From contig OY997594.1 in the NCBI GenBank assembly GCA_963921825.1, positions 68,247,675-68,311,674 of the forward strand: a DNA stretch of 64,000 nucleotides, written 5' to 3'. The stretch comes from Erodium maritimum. Taxonomy: Eukaryota; Streptophyta; Magnoliopsida; Geraniales; Geraniaceae. Positions within the stretch are counted from its first letter, which is position 1. Every line of letters begins with the position of its first letter. The notes below the pieces were generated by a model. That model was not told the origin of the DNA. It made no database searches and saw only the letters and a list, made by a program, of their open reading frames with translations. Position numbers and translations under genes: made by a program. Shown piece after piece: positions 12,138 to 24,380 of the stretch.

Positions 12138-13760
12138 TTTTTTTTGGATAAGCTCATAAAATTTTATTAAAAAAGAAGAAAGATCCAAGCAGGATCAATC
12201 CAGAACGAAACCATAACAAAGGAGCTCTCAGCTAGAGCTACGGGAACAAATCCCGAGAAAAGAGAAAACCCTAACACAAAAAACAAACAGGCCGCTTAAA
12301 CAAGAGACCATAAACAAAAGAACACGATCGAACCGATCAACCTTCGTCAGTGACCCACTCATCATCTTCCGAGGTCAAATTTGGATCGTCAAAAGCCCTT
12401 TCTTGGTGAAGCTGAGCTAATTGAGTGTTACGAGCTTGTGCAGCCTGCTTCCAAACAGCAACAGGAGCAAATAAGTCTCTCACCACTCAATGAACACTTC
12501 CGAGGCTTATCAACATAATAATCCTCTAGGAATTTGGGAGGCCGACTCTGTCGTTTTGGAGCTTTGAGGAGAGTATCCTTCCACGGACTACCCATCTCCT
12601 CCGAAACATTCTGAGCCCTATTGATCGACATAGTTGGCTCAGATTTTTCCCTCATGGGGATGGGGCTAGAGCGAGGCACAACAGGGCCGGACACAAGAAT
12701 CGCCTCTATAATAAGTGGAGTTGGCAGTATGGGCTTCAAAGGCCTAATCACTTCATTAAGTTTCGGCCCAGCCATAGGCCAGACTGTTCCACATATCCAT
12801 TTGTTGAGCCCAAAACCAGCACAGTATCGTCGTCTCCACGCGTATTACGAATGCCTGAATCTACTGCAGACGTAACGATAGGGTCTATCACACCCACACC
12901 CGGATCCCTAAAATCACGTTGTTTTGAATTCAAAATTGAATTCGAAAATAGTGAAGAACCATGAGTTACGAGATCACATAACAACTCGGATTCCTGCGAA
13001 TCATCAACACCCTTAGAATCATGGCGTTGAGAAGACGGCTCCGATGAATTGTCGGAACAATCTGGTTGTGCATTTGTAGCTACCAACCCACCCACAACCG
13101 GATCCCGATAACTCGACTCGATGCTCTGTTTCAGAGAGCTCGTCGGCATGATCTTTTGACGCCGAGCGATGGCTACAAACATGGTGAAACCATTGATCGT
13201 GAACCCATTTAAATTGATGACGACCTGATTCGCCTCAAAAGGAGGGCTAAATCGAACAAAACCGAACAATTTTCCTTTACGATTTGGCCGGAGCGAAACA
13301 TGGGAGGTCTTGATCTTACCGGATTCACCGAAAACGTTAAGAACCCAAACGGGTTTGGTCTCAGGAGGCAGGTTACAGATGAAAACTTCATATTCTTGCA
13401 AATGGAACCTCTTGACCTTTGAACGGTGAGTTCTCGAGAGAGGTTTCACAGACTCATCGGACTCCACAGTAGCCTCCATATGCAGAGCACCCCCACCACC
13501 AGTCGGATTGGATGGGCGTGCACCTTCTTTCTCCTTCCGATGGAGCCGATTTCGTCTAGAATCAACGCGAACAACATGTGTCTTTGGCCTCCTAGCCGTG
13601 GGTTTAGAAGTCCGTCGACCATAGAGGCTCCTACCCTGTTTTGTTGGTGACGCCGCCGGAGAAACTAGCTTACAGTAGTCTCCGTACAAAGACAACAACG
13701 TTGAACAGAAAACAGAGAACGATAGAACCTTAAGATGCTTCATTCTGTTTCCGAGGCTGC
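12138..13760 (-). mobile_element. RRM-type LINE ORF1 element without reverse transcriptase, copy 1
   Basis: The minus-strand frame 13743-12748 (331 aa) contains an RNA-recognition motif: RNP2-like VFICNLP and RNP1-like KLFGFVRF, then FEANQVVINLNG. The C-terminal part continues after a frame break (12775-12428), with SPWKDTLL and RQSRPPKFLEDYY. It ends at AFDDPNLTSE..EWVTD (~12405-12340). A LINE-like 3' tail follows, ending in GCTTATCCAAAAAAAA (12138-12155 on the minus strand). RRM-bearing ORF1 proteins define a known plant L1 sub-clade (BNR-like). No ORF2 lies between ORF1 and tail. A second copy with the same order is at 36.2-38.0 kb. No target-site duplication was found. Confidence 0.7.
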
Positions 13761-13769
13761 TTACTATCA

Positions 13770-13930
13770 GGGCCGATGTTGCACTTGAAGCCCAAAGTTG
13801 GGAGTACTTGAAACTATGTCATCCTCCATGAGAAAATCAAGAAGTTTCCTTACAATATTCGCAGCTTCAACTCTAACGACACCATCACCACCAACATGAT
13901 CACTAGTAGCACAAGTAGTGGTAGAGGATC
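13770..13930 (-). other. Orphan coding-like fragment
   Basis: One minus-strand frame stays open for about 50 codons between stops, with a protein-like sequence (GVVRVEAANIVRKLLDFLMEDD). I do not recognise the family. It may be a captured exon fragment or part of the neighbouring retroelement. Confidence 0.25.
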
Positions 13931-15226
13931 GCTACCGACCTATATCTCTGCTGGTTAGATTTTTCCCTTATTTAATGTTGCCTGTTGTAAGGTTTTGGAT
14001 TTGAGTAAATTAAGCATATGACTTAAAAAAAAACTTAAGTGTCTAATCCTATGATATGACCTTACCATAATTAGGTCAAATTCATCACGCTTCGATTCAC
14101 TTTGTCATTTCCATGAAACACACGACTTTTACGTTGTAAATAGTAGTTGTTTATCATCATTTTTTTTAACGGATAAACAAAGGTGAATATTATACCAATC
14201 CAAAGATTATAAAGTAGGGCCAAATGGTCATGGGCATCAGAATAATGTCCGAACTTTTCGTAGGCGATTCAGTTCTCATGGTCTCGTTGAAAACTCTACT
14301 TTTCATCGTAGATACATACTGAGGACAACCTCTTACTAGATGTTCCAAATTATTGAAACTAAAATTGAAAACAAAACAGCAGAATAAAATCGAATTAAAA
14401 CAATTCAGAACTGAAACTAAAACTGCATCCAAACTAAAACAGGAAAAGCGAGCTACTTTCTTGGTCCTCCCGGGACGACCAAGCAACGTCGGTCCCGGGT
14501 CATGACGGGTAGGCCCCGGATCCCAAATCCACTGACTGTATCGTTTCAAAACCTTCTCCAAACGACTCGTATGGGTGTTCGGTTGGTAAAATTTTACCAA
14601 AACCAAACCTCGACAAATGGAGGCCATAGGCTGTGGAGGTCGATATTGGAATAGCCCTGGAGGCTCGTTGTAGTCCTTTAGACTCGGTGTAAAGTCCATT
14701 TGGTGTTTGGAAGAGGGAGGAGGGGGAATTCCGTTGACAACAGAATCCGATAACGATGCGAGGAGAGTTATGGGCGGCGGAGAAGCACAACTGGTGGCAG
14801 AGCATGGCAGGCGGAGATGGATCGTGGAAGGTGGCGGCGGAGCACTTTTGGTGGATCCGTGGTCAGCGGCTAATAGAGCTGTTGTGCTCGGGCGAAGAAC
14901 GAAGACGACTGTTGAAAGAGATACTCGAGAGGAAGAGAAGGAGGGGAAGAGAACTCAACCGACAACCTCCATGATCACAATTATGGAGGACGCCGACGAC
15001 TAAGAATTTTTTTGAAAGAGACGTGGTGCATAAAAGATTTTAGGGTTTTTGATCCACCCGTCGTTTACATTCATATTACATTTATTTAGCATGTAACTAA
15101 CTAAAACTTATAATACCGTCAAATCTATATATAGCAATAATAATCAAACTACCATTTTGGGTTATTATTCTTAGGCATTTCACGTAAAAGTCGTGCACAA
15201 TTTTGCACTTGTCTTCTTAAGCCTCA
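13931..15226. other. Degraded repeat DNA between the RRM element and wax synthase copy 2
   Basis: A T-run at 14158-14167 followed by AACGGATAAACAAAGG looks like the A-tail of a minus-strand retroposon reaching up to about 15000. Open frames (14190-14699 minus, 14707-15003 plus) have no recognisable domain. The remainder, 15003-15226, is AT-rich 3' flank of the gene at 15227. Confidence 0.35.
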
Positions 15227-16237
15227 TCATACCAAACCCATATTCACCAAAGGCCCCTTAAACTCACCAAGGATCCTCACATCCACACCGTTCCTCAACA
15301 GCGGCGCAAAGAAGAGCCACTCCGCCGTAACCACCAAGAACCCCACCGTCAACGGCCCCGACACCGCCCCATGCACCCGCCGCCCTCCGCCGTCCAACCA
15401 CCACCTCTTCACATCACTCTCAACCACCACACACGCCCCGTGCAGCACAAAGAACCACGTCACCTCCCAAGTGGGCCCCACCCGGATCACGTAGTAGTAC
15501 ATCGCCTCGTGCAACAACCCCGACACCGCGAACGTCGCCATCACCGCCGCCACCTGCGCCCCCCGCGGCCCCACCAGATCCCCCAGAGCCGCCCTGACGG
15601 GTTTGTACACGGTGTGGCGCAGGGAATTGCTCGCAATGAGGTTCCACCTCCGCGACCAGAAATCCTGCAGCGACGTCGTCAGGTAGGGCTCATCCGACGG
15701 CGACTCCACCTCCACCCCCAGGGCGGAGCACGCGGCGGCGTTGCAGACCCACAAAATAAGATCAATCAGCAAGTAAATCGCGAGGCTGTACACAACAAGC
15801 ACCAATTTCGGGTGCCAGAGGTCTCTGTAATCACAAGCGAAAAGCAGAGCAAAACAGAGCAAGGCCTTGGAGGCCAATCCGATCGGCAAGTTCGAGTTTT
15901 GGGCATATGGGTATGGCCGATTGGAGGCGATTTTGACGGGGAAGCAAGCCAGGAGGAGGAAGGTGAAGAAGGGTTGTTGTTGTCGGAGAGGGCCTTGGTC
16001 GAAGGCGAAGAGGAGGAGCTTGAAGTTGCAGAGCCAGGTGACGAAGAAGGTGGTGACGGTGGTGGGGAGGACGGCGGAGAGGAGGAGAGGGACGGCGGCG
16101 AAGAGGGAGAAGACGGGGAGGAGAGAGAAGAGCCTGAGCTTGCCTTTAGGGATTGTGGAAGAGAATGAGTAGCAGTAGCAGAGGGATGCGAGGACTAAAA
16201 GCCATACCTTTATCAACCTCTGTATTTCATGTTCCAT
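15227..16237 (-). CDS. Wax-synthase-type long-chain-alcohol O-fatty-acyltransferase, copy 2
   Basis: Intronless, 336 aa, paralogue of the gene at 7822-8835 and aligned along its whole length (roughly three quarters identical by eye). It has the same family signatures: PYLTTSLQDFWSRRWN near residue 190, SGLLHEAMYYY with the likely catalytic His, WFFVLHG, and repeated hydrophobic membrane segments. Predicted to sit in the ER and form wax esters or related acyl esters. Differences cluster in the loop after residue 95 and at the extreme C-terminus. The two genes are in the same orientation, about 6.4 kb apart, with transposons filling the gap, which points to an older tandem duplication. A TATA-like box lies about 45 bp above the ATG. 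Confidence 0.92.
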   Translation of the reverse strand: MEHEIQRLIKVWLLVLASLCYCYSFSSTIPKGKLRLFSLLPVFSLFAAVPLLLSAVLPTTVTTFFVTWLCNFKLLLFAFDQGPLRQQQPFFTFLLLACFPVKIASNRPYPYAQNSNLPIGLASKALLCFALLFACDYRDLWHPKLVLVVYSLAIYLLIDLILWVCNAAACSALGVEVESPSDEPYLTTSLQDFWSRRWNLIASNSLRHTVYKPVRAALGDLVGPRGAQVAAVMATFAVSGLLHEAMYYYVIRVGPTWEVTWFFVLHGACVVVESDVKRWWLDGGGRRVHGAVSGPLTVGFLVVTAEWLFFAPLLRNGVDVRILGEFKGPLVNMGLV

Positions 16238-16280
16238 GTCTGTTTGTTGGTTGATTAATGGCTCATGCTCAATTTTTTCA

Positions 16281-16290
16281 GTTTTTATAA
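16281..16290 (-). promoter_or_regulatory. TATA-like box of wax synthase copy 2
   Basis: On the minus strand the sequence reads TTATAAAAAC, 44-53 nt above the start codon of the 15227-16237 gene. Copy 1 shows no equivalent box at this distance. Confidence 0.45.
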
Positions 16291-16568
16291 TGATTCATAT
16301 TTTGTACACATATTATTAGAATTTATTTATGGTGGTTGAGCTGAGAATGGTTGGTCCACATCAAAAACAAAACTAATAATTGTTGAGTTTTCGGACACGA
16401 TAGGGATATGTTTCAAGAAAAATGACTGCAAAGAGTATTTTTAATGGTTGTTTGTTCGATTAAAAGATAATATTTATCATGCATGTTAAGTATGAGAGAT
16501 TTTAAATAGAGTTGTCGACTATGTAAATTGTATATTTGTCTCGAAAAATGACTATTACTGATTCAATC

Positions 16569-16614
<46 letters not shown>
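16569..16614. repeat. Compound microsatellite (AT)n-(GTTA)n
   Basis: About twelve AT dinucleotides (16569-16592) run directly into about five GTTA tetranucleotides (16594-16614). Confidence 0.95.
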
Positions 16615-17107
16615 ATACGCAGCCTGATACATTATATGCTTGAAGTGCGCCGATAAGGTATTAATCAGTTCATGGTAAAAGTCACGATATTATAAGAGAA
16701 CGTCCTTAAGTATGATTTTTCTATAGGAAGGTCAAGGAAATAAGATGGTTATAAAGAGTTATACACTTCTAAATTGACTAGGAGATTATTGAATCAATGC
16801 TTGATTGCGTACTTTGTTTGACTAAAACGATGCAATAGGCCTAAAAAGCTAAGAGAGACACCATTGATAATATCTACAACAAAAACACGGTACATAGTTG
16901 CATGGGATGTAACTAGTAAACCAATTTGGACTAAGAGCTTTATCACCAAATTGGGTGTCATATCCAACATATCGAATTTGGTGAACTTTTTATGGGATAC
17001 CAATGGAGCAATAACTCAAGGTAAGGAGCCGAGGGTTCACTAGGAGATCTAAGTACATCTTGAGACGTTTCATCCCATTTGAGAAATTTTCGGGAAGGAT
17101 ACATAAA

Positions 17108-17345
17108 CACTACTGCATAAATTGACTTGGTCAACAGATAAAATACATCGTTGGTAAAGTTTTGACACTTACCCACGAATGTATGCATCTGTTAGTAAAG
17201 TTGTCACTTGGCCAGCAGATATAATAACCGAGTCCCAAGTATTTGTATCCGTTGGTAAAGTGAAGGTACTTCACTTTACAAACGTATGCCACATACGTGG
17301 GTAAAGTGATGGCTTGACCAAAGGATATAATGACCAAGTCCCAGC
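17108..17345. mobile_element. CACTA-like transposon end with subterminal repeats
   Basis: The segment begins CACTACTGCATAAATTGAC. It carries at least four degenerate copies of a GTTGGTAAAGT-type motif (about 17150, 17190, 17250 and 17308). One of these forms a perfect 11-bp-stem hairpin (GTAAAGTGAAG / CTTCACTTTAC, 17255-17279). Repeated subterminal motifs next to a CACT(A) end are the hallmark of CACTA elements. The partner end and a 3-bp duplication were not located. Confidence 0.45.
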
Positions 17346-18975
17346 CACGACCGTCACTAACGGGAGTGTGGGGTCAAAGGAGGAGGTTGGCAAGAGCTGG
17401 GTTAGAGACGCAAGAGAGTAAGGGAGGATAGTTTGGAGGAAAGGTTTATTTCATTATTATTTGACGTAATGTTAACTACATAAACCTAAAAGATCACACA
17501 CAATAAAATAATGCCTACGACATCATGAATTTTTGAAGTTCGAATTAAATAAATGAGTGAGATTATAATTGACCTATTTATTTAATGACTTATTAAAGAA
17601 ATAATGTTGTTATTTATATTTATTTTAATACCTTACATGATATTTATTTATTTCAAATAAAACGTTAAAATATGTAATATATATGGATTTGGACGAAATT
17701 CACAAATACAATGAATAGTGACTTCAGCCAACCCAGTAGTATGTGTATATTTGATCTTTTGTTTGTGTTAGAATAAGGGAAGGATAAAGTTTAGTTGAAC
17801 TAAAACAAAAGAAATAACTCTTTTGGGTGTCCCCTTTTGCAAACTATCTTAATTCTATTAGGAACTGATTTAAGGAAAATCAAAGCCTATAAATATACGG
17901 TCGTATTGGTCGAAAATTACAAGCTTAGAGTGAGCTCTGACAGACGTAGTAGAGATGTTTAGTTGTGGTTTTGTTGGTTCTTTGTGGTGCTAGTGTAGTT
18001 GTGTTGATGTGGTGGTGATTTAGTTCATTTTTTCAGTTTCGAGCCTGATCTTTCGGTTGATCGGCTCTATCTTTGTAAATGTTCTTCATTTCAAAGATCA
18101 ATAAATCTATTGTTTATAAATAATAAAAAAAGACAGTAAATTTTCAATTACCATAAAAGAGAGTAAGTGGAAAAAAAATTCAAAAGCCACTAAACAAGTT
18201 TTTGTTGTGAGATCACTTTACTCGTATAGATACCGTTAGAAGTCAAACCAAAATAACTAGTCTAACAAAGATATAAGATTACTAAGCCGATTAACCCGTT
18301 AGTGATCACCACTGTTTTCATGTCCCAAATAATAACACAATTTCTGTGCCTACTTTAAGATACATACGCATCCGTTTTTTTGTTTTGATCTAAGCTGTGT
18401 TTTCTTGTCGTGTATTCTTTTCATTTGAAATAAATAGCATGGAAAGAAAATGATTACGGATTGCGAATTGGTTTAAGTTGATTGATAGAAGAGAAGTGTC
18501 AACGTGCAATGTATTGGAACCACATGGATGAAGATTGTGTTCATATTAATTCTCGGTTTGGGTCAATTCTCTTACTAAAAAGAGCCACATAGGGACCAAT
18601 GCAATGGGTACAGATTGTGCCAAGTAAATCATGTACAGTGGCAGTGGTTTGATTAGTCAATCAATTATTGGTGGCTTTTATAATCTCATTCGAATCAATT
18701 ATAGATTGATCTTAAATTGTATAATATCAAACACGATATTTCGAATTTCTTATTAATAGCAAAAAAATCATTACAACTCAAAATTTGGACCAGATGAGTA
18801 ACAGTAACCATCACATATTATTCAAAAATAATCATGATATTATAATCCAAAATACTCATGATCCGGACCAAATGAATTACCATCACATATTATTCAAAAT
18901 AATCAAGAGATTATAATCCAAAAATATACATTTAGTAACATTCTAATCCAAGAACATGAAAAGGGGACCAAAAAC
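17346..18975. other. Intergenic AT-rich DNA with an LTR-like promoter/terminator segment
   Basis: At 17767-18120 a segment starting TGTTAGAATAAGG contains CCTATAAATATA (about 17890) and AATAAATC (about 18100) within 250 bp, as in a small LTR. I found no matching CA end or duplication. The rest holds no gene I can support. Confidence 0.3.
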
Positions 18976-19175
18976 ACTGTAAAACCCATCATGTCTTCAA
19001 TTCTTAACAAAAGACAGGTTCACAACTTCCTTATCTGTACAAGAAAGACTTCTCTTCTTCCTCTTGCTTCCAAGTGTGGTATACAAGCCCGTGACCTTAA
19101 AATCGTCAAAGGGTTACTGAACTGTGAAAGTGTCTACACATTTTCTACTTCACCTATAGATCAGCAAAGCGGGCT

Positions 19176-22100
19176 TCATTTGTTCAAACCGGTTGGAGAT
19201 TCGTCGTTCTCAAAGGTTAATGAGTGAGACGAGACCGTGGCTTCTGAGGCCATATCATCCACGTTGAAGTTGGAGAACTCACCATACATCGAAGAGGTAT
19301 CAGAGGGTGTAGGAGATGAACCTCCCACTAGTGATGGCGCAGGGGATGAATCGGTGATGGTACTTGCAGCATCATCCTGGGTTGGAGATGTGTCTCCATC
19401 TTCAGCCTGATGTTGGAGACTCCAGTGCATGATGCTCGCTGTCAGGATAAGCATCATCTTTGAATTTACCTGCAAGAGTGTATTATGTTTACATTGGGAT
19501 GTTTCAAGTTTCAGATGCTATGCATTCTTTATGTTTAAGTACTCTTGAACTATTAGCAAACTCTTGGAATCACAACTGGTTTGACAGTAAGAGTAGAGTT
19601 ACACTAGAATCTAATAAGCAATGCACAACTGGTCAAGCACCTCACTTCTTGTTTCTCTTCCTAACTTTTGGTGGGCTTCTCTCCCTTTCTCTATTCAGCC
19701 ATTTGGATCTCCCTCTCCCTCTCTATTCAGATCTTTGAGCCTCTCTTTCTCCCTGTCTCTATTAAGCCCTTGTTGGGCCTCTCTCAAGGTGGGGGTCAAG
19801 AATTTAGTGCTCTCTTCAACGTAATGGATCACATTTTTAGCTTGATACATCAATTTTAAGTTCTTTAAGAATCAAAAGTTGTTTGGTGTTCCCGTACTTC
19901 TACATAAGCAAGGTCTTGAGCCCAGAAATGCACAAAAATTGAACTAGGATGGTACGTAAAACACAATGGTAATTGGTAAACACGATATCATTCATGGCAC
20001 ATTGCTTTCTCACCACCACCAAATGAATAAATAACTACAATTCGATTGGAAGCATTGGTACCTCAATGATGTCCTCTGGTAACAAGAAAAGTGAACAACC
20101 AAGCTTCCTTGCAACACTGATTATGTACGTGGCATTCAACCTCTTCTTATCATCTGTGAATAAGAATGACAATAAAAAAAAAACATGTAACTCCATGAAA
20201 TTTATACTCTAAATAATACAAGATTTATACTCTAAATAATACAAGATTTATAAACAAATAGACTTCATTGTCACTCCATGGATGGAATGTACAAGTAGCT
20301 CTCATACCAGTTTCACCCGATGTCACAAGATTCCAGTTCACCACCCTTGGTTCTACAGCACTCAAAAGCTCAAAGAAGAATATACCAGTTGATAGTTTCT
20401 TGTCCTAAAAGAACAGAGTAGAAAAAATACCACCAATGAAGTTGTTTTAATGCAATGTTTTTATAAAGATAAATAAGTATGAGTATGACCCTCGAATCAG
20501 TTTTTTTACCTTGAAGCCATTGATATGGGTATTTCTGCCAATACTTTTCACTTTCCTGTTTGCCCAACTACAAATGTATGCATCTGTTATGTCTTTTCCT
20601 TGTGAGCGTGACCTCAAGTTGGTCAGGACTTGAAGCACATTATACCTCATCAACTGCCACAGGTACGCTGAAAACATCTACTACTTTGAGCATCTCAACA
20701 GAGAATGATAATGTTGGACAATTGATGGTAAACAAGTGAAACTTACCAAGTATGAGTTTCTTATTCCCTTGTACGATATCATTTCCAGCCACATTCACCA
20801 GTGAGAACTTCATCTGCTTTCCTATTTTTATGACTTGATTGCAATTCTCAACTTTTCTAAAAGGCATCCTAATTGGAGGCTTTGTTGCATGCCTCCAGTT
20901 GACTGATCCTGGAGAAACCTTATCAAGAGCTTCTAGAAGTATCCATCTGCAAATATGGTAGGCCAAACAAGTTTAGGATTTCAATATGGTAGGCCAAACG
21001 AGTTTAGGATTTCAATAATTGCAATATCAGATTCAGCATTATGAATTTAACAAGGGATAATTGCAAAAAAGGTACCTGAGGCATTCACAATTTGCAATTT
21101 GTAGCCCTCTTTTTTGAAAATTGCAAAAAAGTTGGAAACCTAAATTTAAAAAATAATAATTAAAGAACAAAAAATCCAGATTTTCATCTCTTTGATTTCT
21201 TACTCTTTGTACTGCACAAAGAGTAAGAAAATTAAGGGCTATGAAAATTTTAATTTTTTTTGTTTTGTACTTATTATTTTTTAAATCTAAATTGTAAGGG
21301 TAAAATCATTATTTTTATACAAATTGCAACAGAACGAGTTAATTATACTTTTTTGTAATTATCAAATAGGAGGGCTACAAATAGAAAAAAATGAATACAT
21401 CGGGGTACTTTTTTGCAATAATCCCATTTAACAACACTAAAATTAACAGAGTCAGGTGGTGATGACAAAGTCGAAGAGAAAGAACAGAAAATATTCATGC
21501 AAGAACGTGGAAATGGAAAAGCAATGATTATTATGCATATTGTTTCTGATTATTATGTCTTTGTTATCGCCCCATTGCCATGGCCTACAGAGAAACTTTA
21601 GACTACAACTTATCACACAGAACGAAATTTGGAACACCAACCCATTTCTGACATCCTCGAACAAATTATTGACATAAGTAGAAACTCCGAGACTGTTGAT
21701 CCACAGTCTGAAGCATCTCTCTTGTCTATTTGTTTGAGCATCTTCAGTCATCATCTCAGCAAATGACATATTCTTCGTATCTGTAGACAAGCCACTCCTG
21801 TAACAAAATGTTCAGTTGTTATGGTAAGGTCTTGATAGAAGATATTTGAAATTCTTTATCTCCCACCTCTCATGAAATATCTGTGCTACAAAGGCAAGGT
21901 TCAAGTTTGACGAGCCTTCGACAATGTCCTTTGGGAACAGGTATCGCTTGCAGCCCATTCTTTCAGCATGATCAAGTACCAGCTTTGCCCTTTCATAGTT
22001 ATCCTTGATTTCTAAAGTGTCTGGATTGCAAAACTCGGGTGCAAGAACATTAAGCAAGTAAGCATATGCCCTCCCATCCTGCAAGCATATATAAGGGTTC

Positions 22101-24380
22101 ATTATAGCTCCTAATGCATACCGTAAGCATGTATAAGGCTCATCATGATAAAACCTTCCCCCAAGCATGCACCACTCTCAACTAACTACTCCAAAGTTTG
22201 AAAAAAAACCGATAACCCAATTCCGACGACTTTTGGATGTGAAATGATGAAAACACCCCCATATAAACGATAAAAATAAGGGTATTTTCATCATTTCATA
22301 CCCAAAACTTGACAGAATCAGGTAAACCGAGACTAAAAAACTTAGGGGGTAGTCAAAAACTTTAGAAACTTGGGGTAGTTGATTGAGAAAGGTGCATACT
22401 TAAGGGTAGCTGAGTGAGATTATCCAAAAACCTATGATCTTCAACTTCCAACAATGAAACATAAATATTAAATCAACTGGTTTTACACACAACAAACCCT
22501 GGATACCTACAAAATTGCATTCCCAACTTGTCATTGGATAGAAAATCGAAGTTGTTTCATACCTTCAGGTCTGAAGAAAAATTTGCAACTGGTTTCTTGT
22601 AACCTCCCTTCTTGAGATGGAAATTCATCCATTTTAATAAAATTTTCTCAGGAGATAACGACAAGAGCTCCTCAAGATCCTGAACGGCGCAATGATGTGT
22701 GGTGAATAAATTACCCTCAATGTTACAAAAATAGAAACATAATGAATTCACAATTGATTACCCCATTATCATCCAGTAATTCCACAAGCTGAGGTGTCTT
22801 CTTAAGGTTGAGGTCTGCTAGCAATTGAATCTAAAGCTACCACAGTTAGCGAATTCACCAGAAAAGTAGTATGGAGAGTATGGGCTGAACATTGTGAATT
22901 AACGTCAAGGATGAGATCAATTTAGTACCTTTATTATTTGCGATATCAACCCAAGCAGCAAATGAGGCTACACAGAGAAATACAATGACCTTCAGACAAC
23001 TAGCATTTTATCAAACTAACTTGTAAGAAAAGATGAAGCAAAACTTAACATACTCTTCCTTCAACCAAATCTTGTGTGCCAATGTTAACCACTGTGCAGC
23101 CAATAGCCTTTGCAGAGTTAAGGCAAAGGGTATGGTTCTCATTCCTCTCCCACGGGTTAAGTACACGTTTGGTGTTGATAGCTCGTTCATCAATCGTCCC
23201 CGGTACAGCAACATTGATGAGTTTACTGCACGAACAAATAAAGTAAATAAACTCTAGGAAAAATATCATTAACATACCCACTTTGACCTTTCCTTATCAA
23301 CAACCAACCATAAAGGTCAGTGCCTATTAATAACACATTGCCACCTTTCGATATCATCAAAGAACCACTGAAAATGTGGGTTTTGCACCAAAACACCCTG
23401 TTTCGGGACGATACACCCAGGTTTTTCTGCCGAAAACCTATTCTTGAGTGGGTTTTTGATGATAGTGAAAGGTGACTGTTTGCACTTGATACGCACTGAC
23501 CTCTACGATGTGTTATTGATATACAAAGGTCAAAGTGGGTGTGTTAATGAAGTTACCGCTAACCTCTACCATGGAATATCAACTATTGACATAAAAATTT
23601 ATCATCTTAAATACCATAGAAGAACTCCATCTTTTGCAAGTCTAAATAGATCGTCTCCAGCGGCATCTATAGGAAGAAATTGCTTCAAAAATTTATCATC
23701 CCTAAGAAAGCTGTTTATGTGAGCAACATAACATGCCTTCTCTGATTCAATGATTGTGTTACTGGTTGAAGTGGCCTTGAGAAAGGATGAGTTTGCTACA
23801 GCCCCTTTTTTTCTTCTTGAAGCCATACCTTCCAAATTCTGATATGCCTGCCCACGCCAATTAATAACAATACATGATCTTCCATTATTATAACTACATA
23901 ACGACCTAATGTGTTCTTATCCATCTTAAATGCAAATGCTAAAGCCCATGCCTCTTAACTCCATCACAATTTAAATTGAAGCATTGGTCTTCGGAAACTG
24001 ATCAAGAGGCTCAACTGGAAACATATTAACTTACCCCTAGGAAGGTCTCGAAATCAATCTCTTTTTCCATGTCGGTTTCAGTTGATTCCAGGACTACTCT
24101 AATCTCCTCCTCACCGAACATTCCACTAAAAGCCTTCAATTTCGCCAACAATGGCGGCAGATCTTCATATGTTACCTTACCATATTGCCTTGTTATGGAT
24201 AAGAACTAATAACCATTACAAGAAATCAAAACATTATGTTAGAATCACCAAAAACGGACAATCAATCTGATAAGAAAATCAATAAATCATCAACAATAGT
24301 TCATACAAACTTACTTTGGATTGAAGGCCGCGCAGCTCAACCTGAGAAAACTGCCTTTGAAGCGGATTAATACCTGCCAT
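19176..24380 (-). CDS. Fimbrin (plastin-type actin-bundling protein), complete
   Basis: Cytosolic protein that cross-links actin filaments. Exons, high to low: 24380-24315, 24205-24035, 23847-23615, 23225-23054, 22967-22929, 22830-22762, 22679-22563, 22078-21867, 21797-21642, 20946-20747, 20667-20510, 20404-20308, 20153-20062 and 19469-19176. They sum to 2076 nt (691 aa plus stop), matching plant fimbrins of about 690. All borders are GT/AG and in frame. Residues 1-80 form a degenerate EF-hand-like head. Four calponin-homology domains follow at about 115-235 ([16 protein letters not shown]), 255-365 ([16 protein letters not shown]), 378-490 ([12 protein letters not shown]) and 502-612 ([14 protein letters not shown]). 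A Ser/Thr/Pro/Asp-rich tail ends the protein. One oddity is AYLWQLMR in place of the usual FLWQLMR at the start of exon 11. Three MITEs lie in its introns. Which fimbrin paralogue it is cannot be told. Confidence 0.95.
21045..21434. mobile_element. Mutator-type MITE in fimbrin intron 9
   Basis: The element 21054-21425 has terminal inverted repeats GGGATAATTGCAAAAAAG / TTTTTTGCAATAATCCC. It is flanked by a perfect 9-bp duplication, ATTTAACAA (21045-21053 and 21426-21434). Nine-bp duplications are the mark of Mutator-like elements. It encodes nothing. Confidence 0.85.
22165..22425. mobile_element. MITE in fimbrin intron 7
   Basis: The right end reads GCTGAGTGAGATTATCC. The left part (CTCTCAACTAACTACTCC) is its degenerate inverse. 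The interior holds an inverted GGATGTGAAATGATGAAAA / TTTTCATCATTTCATACCC pair. A related element sits in SHV3-like intron 7 (57294-57563). The left border is approximate. Confidence 0.6.
23270..23546. mobile_element. TA-flanked MITE in fimbrin intron 3
   Basis: Terminal inverted repeats ACATACCCACTTTGACCTTT (from 23272) and AAAGGTCAAAGTGGGTGTGT (to 23544) enclose about 273 bp. Flanking TA dinucleotides are at 23270-23271 and 23545-23546. This pattern suggests a Tc1/mariner-type MITE, though the ends are not the classic Stowaway CTCCCTCC. Confidence 0.7.

Noticed and set aside
15371-16168. 265-codon open frame on the plus strand opposite wax synthase copy 2 (and a similar one at 7831-8268 opposite copy 1)
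   Set aside because: Low-complexity His/Pro/Arg/Glu composition caused by the GC-rich coding strand below. No conserved domain, and the minus-strand genes explain the region.
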